The notes: a model not told the origin generated them from the sequence alone. Shown: positions 34,767-43,356, counted from the stretch's first letter. The stretch is 64,000 nucleotides of DNA from Tannerellaceae bacterium (GCA_031280645.1 JAITGL010000010.1:46304-110303), one strand, 5' to 3'. Translations and numbers: made by a program.

Positions 34767-34850
34767 TGCCCGGAACAGGACTCGAACCTGCACGTCCGCT
34801 AAAACACTCGCACCTGAAACGAGCGCGTCTACCAATTCCGCCACCCGGGC
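34767..34850 (-). tRNA. tRNA-Leu (anticodon CAG)
   Basis: The minus strand folds as a class II tRNA of 84 bases: acceptor GCCCGGG with TCCGGGC plus discriminator A, anticodon stem CTCGT/GCGAG with loop TTCAGGT (anticodon CAG), long variable arm and T-loop TTCGAGT. CCA is not encoded. It is the first of two leucine tRNAs in tandem. Confidence 0.96.
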
Positions 34851-34867
34851 TTTCCATCAATCCGGCG

Positions 34868-34897
34868 CGAAAGTACGCCTTTTTTTTGAACTGCCAA
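34868..34897 (-). promoter_or_regulatory. Promoter of the tRNA-Leu pair
   Basis: TTG, a 19-base spacer and TACTTTCG on the minus strand resemble the consensus, with C in place of the last T. The box lies 18 bases before the mature tRNA-Leu(CAG) 5' end. The rpmB promoter has a similar TACTTTGC box. Confidence 0.55.
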
Positions 34898-34941
34898 ATG
34901 TTCGCGAAAAAAAAAAATCAGACTTTGTTTTTTTATACTTG

Positions 34942-37101
34942 CTATTGAACAATCTCCATTTCCTGCAACAGATACTCGGCCCCGGCATATCTGTCGATTA
35001 CAAACAGCACGTAGCGGATGTCGACAATAATGCTTCGCTGATAGTCGGGCAGGTACTTTATGTCGCCTCCTACGCCTTCCCAATTCCTGTCGAAGTTTAT
35101 TCCAACGAGCTGGCCGCGAGAGTTCATCACCGGGCTGCCCGAATTGCCGCCGGTACTGTGCGTGTCGGCTGCGAAGGCCACGGGGAGGCGGCCGTCGGGG
35201 AGGGAGTAGGGGCCAAAGTTTTTCGCTTGATAAAGATCTTTAAGGCGAGGCGGAACAACAAATTCCCAATTATCCGGATCTTCTTTTTCCATTACGCCTT
35301 CAAGGGTGGTTTGAGGTTCGTAATATACGGCGTTGCTCGGATTATATCCGCGCTTGCGTCCGTAAGTGAGGCGGATGCTGCCGTTGGCATCGGGAAAGTT
35401 CATCTCCTCCGGGCCGTACATTTCGAGCAATCCTTGCAGGTAGTCGCGATGAGCTTCGGCGTAAGTTGCGTCGAAAACGCCGAGGGCCGACGCGAGGGCT
35501 TTGCGCTCGTCTTGCACCGCGCGGGCAAACAGGATCATGGGGTCGGTTTCGAGCGATTTGGCCGAGGGCGATTGTACGAACTTCTTAAAGTTGGCTTCGC
35601 TGCCGAATATCGAGGTGCGGAACAAGTCGTCTACATACCGGTCGATGTTGCCCTTGTACTTCCGGTCGATAACGGCAAAGTGGGCGGGTTGCTGATGGGC
35701 GGGGATCCGGCTGCGGTATTCTTTCAGCATTATTTTCGAGATCTTACGGTCAACTTCGGGCGAGTAGTCTTTGTTGAAGAAGCGATGGAAGGCGGCCGTA
35801 AGCAGTCGGATTTGCTCCTGCTGCTTGTCTCTGCCGGCTGTTCGGAGGGCTTCGGCAATTGAGGCAACGTCGGTCGGCGCCGCGCTGAACTCTATGCCTC
35901 GCGAAAGGGCTTCGTCGAGCATCCAGTTGCGGAGGCGGAGCGACCGGCGGTCGTGCACCATTTGCTCGATCAGCCGGAGGGCTTCGGCGTATTCGGGCTT
36001 GCCTGCTTGCTTCGACCAGGCTATCAGCTTGTCTTGCTCGGCTTGTTTTACTTGCTCGAAGTCGAGGTCGTTAATGGCGCGGTTGCTTCCGATGGCGTTC
36101 TTCCATGCGTTGGTTGATCCGGAGTATTTGCTTGCATAGCTGATGCGGATGGCGGGGCTTTTCAGCATCTCTTCAAGCATGGCTTCCTGGCGGAGGGTGC
36201 GCACGCGGATCCTTACGGCGTTGTCGATATCGCGGCGCTCGGCTGTTTCCCACGATGTGTAATATGTATTGGTGCGGCCGGGGAATCCTATCATCATTGC
36301 AAAGTCGTTCTCGTTAAGCCCCGAAAGGGATATTTGCAGCCATCGCTTCGTACGGAGCGGAACGTTGGTTTCTGCATACGGAGCCGGATTGCCGTTGGCG
36401 TCGGCATAGATGCGGAACAGGCTGAAGTCGCCCGTATGGCGGGGCCATACCCAGTTGTCGGTGTCGGCTCCAAACTTCCCGATCGAGGAGGGCGGGGCGC
36501 CAACGAAGCGAACGTCGGTATATACTTTCTTAACAAACATAAAATACTGGTTTCCGCCGTAGAAAGGCCTGATTTCAACCTGCGTTCCGGGATTCTCGTT
36601 CAGGTACGCTTCGCCTGTCTTTTCTTTTGCAAGATTATTAAGAACGCGGGTTGAGATGAAATCCATGCCGGTTGAATCCTCCATTTCCTCCAATCGCTGT
36701 ATAACATAGGAGGTTACATCTTCAATACTGTTGATAAACGTAACGCTAAGCCCGGGATTCGGAAGCTCCTCTTCGGGTTTCATGGCCCAAAAGCCGTTGG
36801 TAAGATAATCGTGTTCGGGCGAGCTATGCCTTTGTATCTGGCTGTATCCGCAGTGATGGTTGGTGATTACAAGTCCGTTAGGCGAAATAATTTCGCCGGT
36901 GCATCCGCCGCCGAAAATCACTACGGCATCTTTGAGCGAGGAGCCGTGGGGGTTGTAAATATCCGTAGCCTGCAATTCAAGCCCCAGAGCCTGCATTTCA
37001 GGCAGTTTTTGCTGCAACCGGGGCAGAAGCCACATGCCTTCGTTGGCCGTAATCCACTGAGCGGCAATTAGGAGGATAGATATGTAAGCGGCCCTTTTCA
37101 T
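34942..37101 (-). CDS. S46-family dipeptidyl-peptidase, DPP11 type
   Basis: From the ATG at 37101 the protein has 719 residues with a signal peptide (MKRAAYISILLIAAQWITA); the longer frame to 37194 lies inside the CYTH gene. The chymotrypsin-like triad is visible: His in TNHHCGYSQIQ near residue 83, Asp in TDNWVWPRHTGDF near residue 225 and Ser in GGNSGSPVMN near residue 650. Arg672 in NFDRNWEGVGGDI matches Arg673 of DPP11, which selects Asp or Glu at P1; DPP7 has Gly there. The enzyme should release dipeptides from the N-termini of peptides in the periplasm, feeding amino-acid catabolism. It overlaps the CYTH gene by 4 bases. Confidence 0.92.
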   Translation of the reverse strand: MKRAAYISILLIAAQWITANEGMWLLPRLQQKLPEMQALGLELQATDIYNPHGSSLKDAVVIFGGGCTGEIISPNGLVITNHHCGYSQIQRHSSPEHDYLTNGFWAMKPEEELPNPGLSVTFINSIEDVTSYVIQRLEEMEDSTGMDFISTRVLNNLAKEKTGEAYLNENPGTQVEIRPFYGGNQYFMFVKKVYTDVRFVGAPPSSIGKFGADTDNWVWPRHTGDFSLFRIYADANGNPAPYAETNVPLRTKRWLQISLSGLNENDFAMMIGFPGRTNTYYTSWETAERRDIDNAVRIRVRTLRQEAMLEEMLKSPAIRISYASKYSGSTNAWKNAIGSNRAINDLDFEQVKQAEQDKLIAWSKQAGKPEYAEALRLIEQMVHDRRSLRLRNWMLDEALSRGIEFSAAPTDVASIAEALRTAGRDKQQEQIRLLTAAFHRFFNKDYSPEVDRKISKIMLKEYRSRIPAHQQPAHFAVIDRKYKGNIDRYVDDLFRTSIFGSEANFKKFVQSPSAKSLETDPMILFARAVQDERKALASALGVFDATYAEAHRDYLQGLLEMYGPEEMNFPDANGSIRLTYGRKRGYNPSNAVYYEPQTTLEGVMEKEDPDNWEFVVPPRLKDLYQAKNFGPYSLPDGRLPVAFAADTHSTGGNSGSPVMNSRGQLVGINFDRNWEGVGGDIKYLPDYQRSIIVDIRYVLFVIDRYAGAEYLLQEMEIVQ

Positions 37102-37595
37102 GCTTCCTCCAAGTCTTTCCACATATAATATGGAATTTCTGCCAGCATAACGTTTTTGTAGCGCAACTCGCTGGTTACTTCCTTGCCGAGCCATTCCGGG
37201 CGTTCAAAATCCTCGTCGGCATGCAGCAATTCAATTTCTGCAACCACAAGCCCCTCGTTAGCGCCGTGGAATACGTCGACCTCCCAGGTATGCTTTCCGG
37301 CAGGAACATAATAGCGTTCCTTCTCGACAGGCGCGCTGTCGGCCGGGCCCATTGCCAGCAGTTCAACAGCCTCGTTAACAGGAATATCGTAAGCATATTC
37401 GCGCTGTGTTATCTTATCGTTATAATCGCCTTTTTTAAGTTCGAGGATAGCTTCGCGGCCGTCGTATATACGTACTCTCACGGCGAGGCCGTTATTATTT
37501 GCAGCCACATACCCTTGCTTGATGGAGCGCACCCTTTCGGCATACGGTTTAAAATCACCTTTCACTAAAAACTTTCTTTCTATTTCTATTTCCAT
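37098..37595 (-). CDS. CYTH-domain protein (triphosphate tunnel metalloenzyme)
   Basis: The 165-residue protein has the ExExK signature at its N-terminus (MEIEIERKFLV) and a set of alternating charged strands (REAILELKKGD, EVDVFHGANEGLVVAEIEL) that line a tunnel in this fold. Bacterial members hydrolyse inorganic triphosphate or thiamine triphosphate, or make cAMP; which applies here is not clear. The stop codon overlaps the DPP11 start (ATGA), so the two are co-transcribed although no functional link is known. A TATCTTTG box lies 38 bases upstream, just outside the edge of repeat element B. Confidence 0.88.
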   Translation of the reverse strand: MEIEIERKFLVKGDFKPYAERVRSIKQGYVAANNNGLAVRVRIYDGREAILELKKGDYNDKITQREYAYDIPVNEAVELLAMGPADSAPVEKERYYVPAGKHTWEVDVFHGANEGLVVAEIELLHADEDFERPEWLGKEVTSELRYKNVMLAEIPYYMWKDLEEA

Positions 37596-37633
37596 ATTTC
37601 AATATGTTTAAATGATTGTTTTTGCATCGGTTG

Positions 37634-37641
37634 CAAAGATA
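37634..37641 (-). promoter_or_regulatory. Promoter -7 element of the CYTH-DPP11 operon
   Basis: TATCTTTG on the minus strand. The position where a TTG is expected (about 37660) lies inside repeat element B, so the element provides or replaces the -33 region. Confidence 0.6.
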
Positions 37642-37655
37642 GTTAAGAATTGAGG

Positions 37656-38019
37656 ATTGAAAATTAATATTATAGTTTGGGAGGAATAATTAAGAAAGGC
37701 GTGGCCGTGATAAATCGCAGGCGGCTATATTGCCGGGGGATAATTATTTTTCCCCAAAATAGCCCTTCCAATGAAACTAATTTCAAGACGCCCCGAAACC
37801 GTTTCAAGACGCCCCGAAACCGTTTCAAGACGCCCCGAAATCGTTTCAAGACGCCCCGAAAACGTTTCGGGACGCCCCGAAAACGTTTCAGGACGCCCCG
37901 AAACCGTTTCGGGACGCCCCGAAAACGTTTCGGGGCGTTAGCCGGTAAATTTGTAAACTGGCAAAATCGCATTATTACAGTGATTTACATGACTTTAAGG
38001 CAATCTGGAGGAAAAGGAG
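37656..38019 (+). repeat. Dispersed repeat element, copy B (leader, seven to eight 21-base units, tail)
   Basis: Leader: 37656 to about 37780. Core: GACGCCCCGAAA begins at 37787, 37808, 37829, 37850, 37871, 37892 and 37913, an exact 21-base period, with a degenerate unit at 37934. Tail: about 37932 to 38019. All three parts align with the reverse complement of 3855-4113; the tail pair shares CAAAATCGCATTATTA and GATTTACAT. Later units contain the hairpin TTTCGGG-ACGC-CCCGAAA. As 21 is a multiple of three, the array gives an open frame of repeated peptide (37670-37972, minus) that is not a gene. The element lies between the divergent CYTH and HAD promoters. Confidence 0.88.
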
Positions 38020-38123
38020 CCTGCAATGATGCCATCTCCTGTTTCTGCATCGGAAGCGCTATAATGCTCCGGCCGGCCTTTTAAGATGCGGCGGGGCATC
38101 GCCTTCTTTCAAGTCAAACGCTT

Positions 38124-38131
38124 ATCTTTGC
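38124..38131 (+). promoter_or_regulatory. Promoter -7 element of the HAD phosphatase gene
   Basis: TATCTTTG lies 29 bases before the ATG at 38161. No TTG is seen at the standard spacing. Confidence 0.6.
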
Positions 38132-38160
38132 GGCTCATTTAAAATAAATACATATATATA

Positions 38161-38805
38161 ATGGAAGAACTTAAAGCAGCGTTATTCGATATGGATGGGG
38201 TTATTGTTGATACGGAGCCGATCTACGATTTGTTTTGGGAAAAAGCCGGGGAGCGGTATAATGCCGGGATCAGCAATTTTGCTTCGGCCATAAAAGGCGT
38301 TACGCTTCCCAACATAATCGAAAAATATTTTTCGGCATGCTCTCCCGAACTGATCAGGCAGCTCATCGGCGAGGTTGATCATTACGAATCGGTTATGCCT
38401 TTGCCGCAGGTGCCGGGCTCTGTCAATTTCCTGCGCCTGCTTCAAGGCCGCGGGGTTAAGATGGGGCTTGTTACCAGCTCCGGACGCGAAAAAGTTGAGC
38501 GAACCATCGCCTTGTATCATCTCGAAGAAATATTCGGCTCCGTTGTTGCCTCCGACCGTATCGCCGAAGGCAAGCCCAATCCGCTATGCTACCTCCTGGC
38601 GGCCCGCGACCTTGAGGTTGATCCGGCAAACTGCATCGTTTTTGAAGATTCGTATAACGGCATACGGGCTGGAAATGCAGCCGGGATGCGGGTTATAGGC
38701 TTAAGTACCACCAATCCGGCCGAATCAATTGCAGCCATGACGCACGATGTTATACCCAATTTTGAGGGAGTTACGGCCGAACGCTACGCGGCATGGTGTA
38801 AATAA
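38161..38805 (+). CDS. HAD-superfamily sugar-phosphate phosphatase/phosphoglucomutase-like
   Basis: The 214-residue protein has the HAD catalytic loop DMDGVIVDTEPIYD at residue 10, with nucleophile and acid Asp residues. Motif II is VTSSGREKVE near residue 110, and motif III/IV are EGKPNPLCYLLAA and VFEDSYNGIRAGNAAGMRVI near residue 160. A helical cap lies at about residues 18-90. It belongs to the beta-phosphoglucomutase-like group, whose members dephosphorylate small sugar phosphates or isomerise glucose-1-phosphate; sequence does not settle which. The gene stands alone, with its own -7 box. Confidence 0.9.
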   Translation: MEELKAALFDMDGVIVDTEPIYDLFWEKAGERYNAGISNFASAIKGVTLPNIIEKYFSACSPELIRQLIGEVDHYESVMPLPQVPGSVNFLRLLQGRGVKMGLVTSSGREKVERTIALYHLEEIFGSVVASDRIAEGKPNPLCYLLAARDLEVDPANCIVFEDSYNGIRAGNAAGMRVIGLSTTNPAESIAAMTHDVIPNFEGVTAERYAAWCK

Positions 38806-38846
38806 AACGAAGGGATAGCGAGGCGATTATTGGGGGAAGGGAATGT

Positions 38847-38878
38847 TTGTGAAATTAAAAATTTATTACGTACTTTGC
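38847..38878 (+). promoter_or_regulatory. Promoter of the rpmB-rpmG operon
   Basis: TTG, a 21-base spacer and TACTTTGC give an imperfect match to the consensus. The box is about 57 bases before rpmB. The tRNA-Leu promoter shows a comparable TACTTT box, suggesting a variant used by growth-rate genes. Confidence 0.5.
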
Positions 38879-38934
38879 GTCCCGAATTACAAAAGCATAA
38901 TAATCAATCATATAAAATAAAAATCAGATAAGAG

Positions 38935-39174
38935 ATGTCTAAGATTTGTCAAATTACCGGTAAGAGGGCAATGGTTGGTAACAATGTATCCCACTCCAAC
39001 AAGAAGACGAAACGTATATTTAACGTTAACTTGTTCACAAAAAAATTCTACTGGGTGGAAGAAGACGCCTGGATAAGCCTGAAAGTTTCGGCTGCCGGGC
39101 TGCGTACCATTAATAAAATAGGCCTCGACGCAGCTATGAAAAGCGCCGCCAAGAAAGGCCTGATCAAACTTTAA
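38935..39174 (+). CDS. rpmB: 50S ribosomal protein L28
   Basis: The 79-residue protein has the L28 opening [20 protein letters not shown] and the conserved [19 protein letters not shown], with a basic C-terminus. It forms the usual Bacteroidota trio with L33 and the DUF4295 protein, and all three end at a shared terminator. Confidence 0.97.
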   Translation: MSKICQITGKRAMVGNNVSHSNKKTKRIFNVNLFTKKFYWVEEDAWISLKVSAAGLRTINKIGLDAAMKSAAKKGLIKL

Positions 39175-39178
39175 AACT

Positions 39179-39185
39179 AAGGAGG
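39179..39185 (+). promoter_or_regulatory. Strong Shine-Dalgarno sequence for rpmG
   Basis: AAGGAGG lies 8 bases before the rpmG ATG at 39194. Such sites are uncommon in this phylum, where most genes here have only A-rich leaders. Confidence 0.65.
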
Positions 39186-39193
39186 AAAACAAA

Positions 39194-39382
39194 ATGGCCA
39201 AGAAAGCAAAAGGCAACAGGATTCAGATCATAATGGAATGTACCGAACATAAAGCCAGCGGTCAGCCGGGAACCTCGCGGTATGTAACCACAAAAAACAG
39301 GAAGAATACAACGCAGCGGTTGGAATTGAAAAAGTACAACCCTATCCTGAAGCGAATGACGGTACATAAGGAAATAAAGTAA
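39194..39382 (+). CDS. rpmG: 50S ribosomal protein L33
   Basis: The 62-residue protein begins [20 protein letters not shown] and continues with [20 protein letters not shown], the conserved L33 core. Only one of the four zinc-ribbon cysteines is present (MECTEH), so this is the zinc-free form. The length is usual for Bacteroidota. Confidence 0.97.
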   Translation: MAKKAKGNRIQIIMECTEHKASGQPGTSRYVTTKNRKNTTQRLELKKYNPILKRMTVHKEIK

Positions 39383-39411
39383 TAATCAATTAATCAACAG
39401 GAGATTCGGCT

Positions 39412-39564
39412 ATGGCAAAAAAAGCAGTGGCATCGTTCAAGAAAGGCGACGGGCGCACGTATTCCAAAGTAATCAAGATGGTAAAATCACCCAAAACTGG
39501 AGCTTACATCTTTAAGGAAGAAATGGTACCCAACGACGCAGTTAAAGATTACTTTGCTAAGTAA
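39412..39564 (+). CDS. DUF4295-family small basic protein
   Basis: A 50-residue frame starts with MAKKAVASFKKGDGRTYSKV and ends in NDAVKDYFAK. It is rich in Lys and lies 29 bases after rpmG, the fixed position of the DUF4295 protein in Bacteroidota. An association with the ribosome is likely from the context and basic character, but its function is not known. A terminator follows 24 bases after the stop. Confidence 0.9.
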   Translation: MAKKAVASFKKGDGRTYSKVIKMVKSPKTGAYIFKEEMVPNDAVKDYFAK

Positions 39565-39588
39565 ATCCTCGATAGAAATTATTAGGCG

Positions 39589-39623
39589 AGCGTTCTTCGG
39601 ACTAATCTCCGGGGAACGCTTTT
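39589..39623 (+). terminator. Terminator of the rpmB-rpmG-DUF4295 operon
   Basis: AGCGTTC pairs with GAACGCT, extended inside by CGG/CCG, with an 8-base loop (ACTAATCT), then TTT. Confidence 0.78.
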
Positions 39624-39678
39624 CATTTTGCCGGCAAATGCGCGCTGCATATTTCCCTCTTCCGTAAAATAATAAATA

Positions 39679-41049
39679 ATGGCAAAGACGAAAACAGTAT
39701 TCCATTGCTCCAATTGCGGAGCCGACTCGTCAAAATGGATAGGCAAATGCCCGGCCTGCGGCGAGTGGAATACGTATGTTGAAGAAATTGTTTCAAAAGC
39801 CGCATCCCCTTTACATTCGGCCCTGAACAGAGGCGGCAAAACCATCGCCCGCCCAACCCTGCTCCGCGACATCTCGTCGGGCGAGGAACCTCGGATCAAC
39901 ATGGGCGACGGAGAGTTCAACCGCGTGCTGGGAGGAGGGCTCGTTAAAGGATCGCTCGTACTGATAGGCGGCGAGCCGGGCATCGGCAAATCAACGCTGG
40001 TACTGCAAATAGTACTCCGCCTCGAAGGAATGAAAACCCTGTACGTGTCGGGCGAGGAAAGCGCCCACCAGTTGAAGCTCAGGGCCGACCGGCTCAACAA
40101 CCTGAACGCCGAGTGCTACATCCTTAGCGAAACCAACCTTGAGCAGATATTCGCGCAGGCTCAAAACATTATGCCCGACATGATGATTATTGACTCCATC
40201 CAAACCATACATACCGAGCTGATTGAATCGTCGCCCGGCAGCGTGTCGCAGGTGCGCGAGTGTAGCGCCGCGATATTGAAATATGCAAAGGAGAACGGCG
40301 TTCCCGTCCTGCTGATCGGGCATATTAACAAGGAGGGAAGCATTGCCGGGCCCAAGGTGCTTGAACATATCGTCGACGCCGTATTACAATTTGAAGGCGA
40401 CCGCCATTACCTGTACCGCATCCTGCGCAGCATAAAAAACCGCTTCGGGAGCACGTCGGAGCTTGGCATTTATGAGATGCGCCGCAACGGCCTGCGCGAA
40501 GTAAGCAATCCGTCGGAGCTGCTTTTGAGCCGCAATCATGAGGGATTGAGCGGAGTGGCTGTCGCCGCCGCTATTGAAGGCATGCGCCCCTTCCTGATCG
40601 AAACCCAATCGCTGGTGAGTTCGGCCGTTTATCCCACGCCGCAGCGCAGCTCTACGGGCTTTGACCTCCGGCGCATGAATATGCTGTTGGCCGTGCTCGA
40701 AAAGCGCGCGGGCTTTAAGCTGATCCAGAAGGATGTGTTTCTCAACATTGCCGGCGGCCTGCGGGTTAACGATCCGGCCATCGACTTGGCTGTTATCAGC
40801 GCCGTACTCTCGTCGAGCCTCGACGCGAGTATCGACTGCCATGCTTGCCTTACCGGCGAGGTAGGCCTGTCGGGCGAGATACGCCCGGTTAACCGCATCG
40901 AGCAGCGGATTATGGAGGCCGAGAAGCTTGGGTTCAAGCGAATTCTCATCCCTCATGATAACCTGAAGGGCTTCGATTTGTCGAAGGTGCGCATTGAGGT
41001 TGTACAGGTTAAGAAGGTAGAGGAAGCCTTCCGCATACTTTTCCAATAA
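39679..41049 (+). CDS. radA: DNA repair protein RadA
   Basis: The 456-residue protein has the three RadA parts: an N-terminal zinc finger (HCSNCGADSSKW with KCPACGEWNTY), a RecA-like ATPase with Walker A GGEPGIGKST near residue 96, the RadA-specific IKNRFGSTSELG near residue 255, and a C-terminal Lon-like domain (LTGEVGLSGEIRPVNRIEQR). It acts as a helicase on recombination intermediates, driving branch migration with RecA. The gene is followed 21 bases later by the FAD protein gene, so they are probably co-transcribed. Confidence 0.97.
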   Translation: MAKTKTVFHCSNCGADSSKWIGKCPACGEWNTYVEEIVSKAASPLHSALNRGGKTIARPTLLRDISSGEEPRINMGDGEFNRVLGGGLVKGSLVLIGGEPGIGKSTLVLQIVLRLEGMKTLYVSGEESAHQLKLRADRLNNLNAECYILSETNLEQIFAQAQNIMPDMMIIDSIQTIHTELIESSPGSVSQVRECSAAILKYAKENGVPVLLIGHINKEGSIAGPKVLEHIVDAVLQFEGDRHYLYRILRSIKNRFGSTSELGIYEMRRNGLREVSNPSELLLSRNHEGLSGVAVAAAIEGMRPFLIETQSLVSSAVYPTPQRSSTGFDLRRMNMLLAVLEKRAGFKLIQKDVFLNIAGGLRVNDPAIDLAVISAVLSSSLDASIDCHACLTGEVGLSGEIRPVNRIEQRIMEAEKLGFKRILIPHDNLKGFDLSKVRIEVVQVKKVEEAFRILFQ

Positions 41050-41070
41050 TAACAGTAAAATAATAATCGA

Positions 41071-42633
41071 ATGATAAAAGAATTACAGCTCCGGGTCCTC
41101 CCCGAAGAAGCCGCCGACGAATCGTTGCTAAAAGCAACCGTAGCCCGTCAAACAGGAATCGACCCGCTCCATATCCGAGCCGTCCGGATCCTGAAACACT
41201 CCATCGACGCCAGGCAGCGCACCGTTTACGTAAACCTCTCCCTAAGAATCTTTATCAACGAAGATCCCGAGCCGCCCGAATACCTAACGCTTGAATATCC
41301 CGATGTTTCAAGCCGGCCAAGCGTTGTTGTAGTCGGAGCCGGGCCCGCCGGATTATTTGCCGCCCTGCGCCTCATCGAGCTCGGATTGCGCCCCATTGTT
41401 ATCGAAAGGGGGAAAAACGTTCGCGAGCGGAAGAAAGACATTGCACGCATCAGCCGCGAGGGCACGGTAGATCCCGACTCCAACTACTGCTTCGGCGAAG
41501 GCGGAGCGGGAGCTTTCTCCGACGGCAAGCTATACACGCGTAGCCGCAAGCGAGGGTCGACCGATAAAATACTCAACGCGCTTTGCCGGCACGGGGCCTC
41601 GCCCTCCATACTTTACGACGCCCGGCCCCATATCGGCACCGACAAATTATCGCGCGTGATCGAGAATATCCGGGCAACAATCCTTGAAAGCGGAGGCGAA
41701 GTCCATTTCCAAACCCATGTGAACTATTTCCGCATAAAAGACAATCGCCTGCTCGGCGTTGGAACAGCCTCCGGAATGTTTTTCGAGGCTCCCGTGTTGC
41801 TCGCAACCGGTCATGCGGCAAGGGATGTTTACGAAACCCTGCGGCAGCAAAAAGTAGCCGTTGAAGCCAAAGCCATTGCCGTTGGACTGCGAATGGAGCA
41901 CCCCCAGGAACTGATCGACAAGATCCAGTACCACCTGGCAGACCGGAGCCGGGGCGTTTTGCCCGCGGCCGAATATCGCTTTGTAGCCCAGGCCGGCAAT
42001 AGAGGAGTGTACTCGTTTTGTATGTGTCCCGGCGGCTTTGTTGTTCCGGCGGCAAGCGGACCGAGGCAGGTGGTGGTGAATGGAATGTCGGCGTCGCAGC
42101 GTAATTCTCCTTGGGCCAACGCGGGCGTAGTGGTTGAGCTCCATCCTGAAGACCTGCCTATGTTTGCCTCTCACGGCGAGTTGGCAGTGATGAAATTTCA
42201 GGAATGGCTTGAAGACTTGGCATGGAAGCAAGGCGGAATGAGCCAAGCCGCGCCCGCCCAACGGCTAAACGAGTTCCTCCGTCGCCGGGCCTCGCAACGG
42301 TTGCCGCGGTCGTCGTATACTCCGGGACTTGTTGCCTCGCCTATCCATGAGTGGATGCCTGAATTTATAACCGCAAAGCTTACGGAAGGCCTTAAACGCT
42401 TCGGCCGGACCGCCCCCGGACTGCTGACCGACGAGGCTGTCGTGATCGGGGTTGAAACCCGCACTTCGGCCCCGGTGCGTATTCCCAGAAACCCCGAAAC
42501 ATGCCGCCACACCGTTATCGAAGGCCTCTTTCCATGCGGCGAAGGAGCCGGATATGCAGGCGGGATAATGTCGGCGGCAATGGATGGAGAAAGATGCGCC
42601 GAGGCTGTGGCCGTATATTTATCCGGAAGATAA
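41071..42633 (+). CDS. Uncharacterised FAD-dependent dehydrogenase (COG2509-like)
   Basis: The 520-residue protein has an N-terminal domain of about 85 residues, then the FAD-binding loop VVVGAGPAGLFAALRLIELG near residue 86, followed by IVIERGKNVRERK. A Gly-rich active region NYCFGEGGAGAFSDGKLYTR is near residue 136. Another nucleotide-side motif is LLATGHAARDVYE near residue 248, and the C-terminal FAD contact is LFPCGEGAGYAGGIMSAAMDG. This layout fits the large COG2509 group, whose substrates are not known. It has no signal peptide and may be an operon partner of radA. Confidence 0.87.
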   Translation: MIKELQLRVLPEEAADESLLKATVARQTGIDPLHIRAVRILKHSIDARQRTVYVNLSLRIFINEDPEPPEYLTLEYPDVSSRPSVVVVGAGPAGLFAALRLIELGLRPIVIERGKNVRERKKDIARISREGTVDPDSNYCFGEGGAGAFSDGKLYTRSRKRGSTDKILNALCRHGASPSILYDARPHIGTDKLSRVIENIRATILESGGEVHFQTHVNYFRIKDNRLLGVGTASGMFFEAPVLLATGHAARDVYETLRQQKVAVEAKAIAVGLRMEHPQELIDKIQYHLADRSRGVLPAAEYRFVAQAGNRGVYSFCMCPGGFVVPAASGPRQVVVNGMSASQRNSPWANAGVVVELHPEDLPMFASHGELAVMKFQEWLEDLAWKQGGMSQAAPAQRLNEFLRRRASQRLPRSSYTPGLVASPIHEWMPEFITAKLTEGLKRFGRTAPGLLTDEAVVIGVETRTSAPVRIPRNPETCRHTVIEGLFPCGEGAGYAGGIMSAAMDGERCAEAVAVYLSGR

Positions 42634-42696
42634 TATCAGATAGTAAGCGTTTCCCGAAAATAATATGCAAGCTGCATACAATTTCGATTATTATTA

Positions 42697-42704
42697 TATC
42701 TTTG
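42697..42704 (+). promoter_or_regulatory. Isolated promoter -7 element
   Basis: TATCTTTG in an AT-rich context, 10 bases before a 19-codon frame at 42714. A TTG at normal spacing is missing. It may drive the small frame or the 108-residue gene at 42994. Confidence 0.45.
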
Positions 42705-42713
42705 CCAACGAAT

Positions 42714-42773
42714 ATGGATGATGATCCTTTTCGATTAAATACATTTAGTGGAATAAAGATAATATCAGGATAA
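42714..42773 (+). CDS. Possible 19-residue peptide after a promoter box
   Basis: ATG at 42714 opens a frame that begins MDDDPFRLNTFSGIKI and stops at 42773. It directly follows a TATCTTTG box, at a distance where a leaderless or short-leader start would lie. It may be a leader peptide, a truncated gene start, or chance. The rest of the 360-base gap to 42994 holds only a GTACC/GGTAC stem. Confidence 0.25.
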   Translation: MDDDPFRLNTFSGIKIISG

Positions 42774-42993
42774 AAGCGTATAAGCTTGTACCTTGCTTTT
42801 CGGTACTTCGACAATACTAAAAAAAATGCTCAGGTAAGTGATAACGCTCACGTTCAGGCGTGGACATTACTCGTTTTTTTGAGCATGAAGGTAGTCGAAG
42901 ACCGCGAAGAGCAGAAGATCAGAGTTTTTGTCCGCGCTTTTTATTATACAGGTTCTGTTGGGAAAAATACAATACTAATATTACGGCTTAAAT

Positions 42994-43320
42994 ATGAAGA
43001 ACTTCAATAACAAACAGGAAACGGTTTATATAATCAACCAAAAGGGCGTTACCGTCAGGAAGATAAACGACGACGGCGATTATCTGTTCAGAAACATGAA
43101 TAAAGGCCCCGTCGAAGTATCGTACAGGATATTCGGGATGAGAAACGACAATTATATGCCCGATCTGCTCGTCAACGACAATCTAACCTTAGGAAAGTCG
43201 AACGAAAGCACAGCCATAAGGCAGCTCATAACCGACGTCAAAACCATCCCCGACGTCAAGCAAATATATTACACGATAGTTATCGACATCAACGTAAAGA
43301 GAACAAGCGATCGGAAATAA
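42994..43320 (+). CDS. Hypothetical protein, 108 residues
   Basis: The product begins MKNFNNKQETVYIINQKGVT and is predicted to be a small alpha-plus-beta protein with alternating strands (EVSYRIFGMRNDN) and a charged C-terminus (DINVKRTSDRK). It has no signal peptide or known motif, and I do not recognise a family. Support for it being real: a terminator hairpin follows at 43357, the frame is compact, and no better frame exists on either strand. Confidence 0.5.
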   Translation: MKNFNNKQETVYIINQKGVTVRKINDDGDYLFRNMNKGPVEVSYRIFGMRNDNYMPDLLVNDNLTLGKSNESTAIRQLITDVKTIPDVKQIYYTIVIDINVKRTSDRK

Positions 43321-43356
43321 CGCCCGATCAATCTCAGGCAGCGACAGGCAAAGTAA

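Noticed and set aside
37670..37972. 100-codon minus-strand frame with a repeating FRGV-type peptide
   Set aside because: It is produced by the 21-base tandem repeat, whose length is a multiple of three; there is no promoter, and the same DNA aligns as non-coding element B.
42786..43010. 74-codon plus-strand frame before the 108-residue gene
   Set aside because: No start signal or recognisable sequence, and it overlaps the better-supported gene at 42994.
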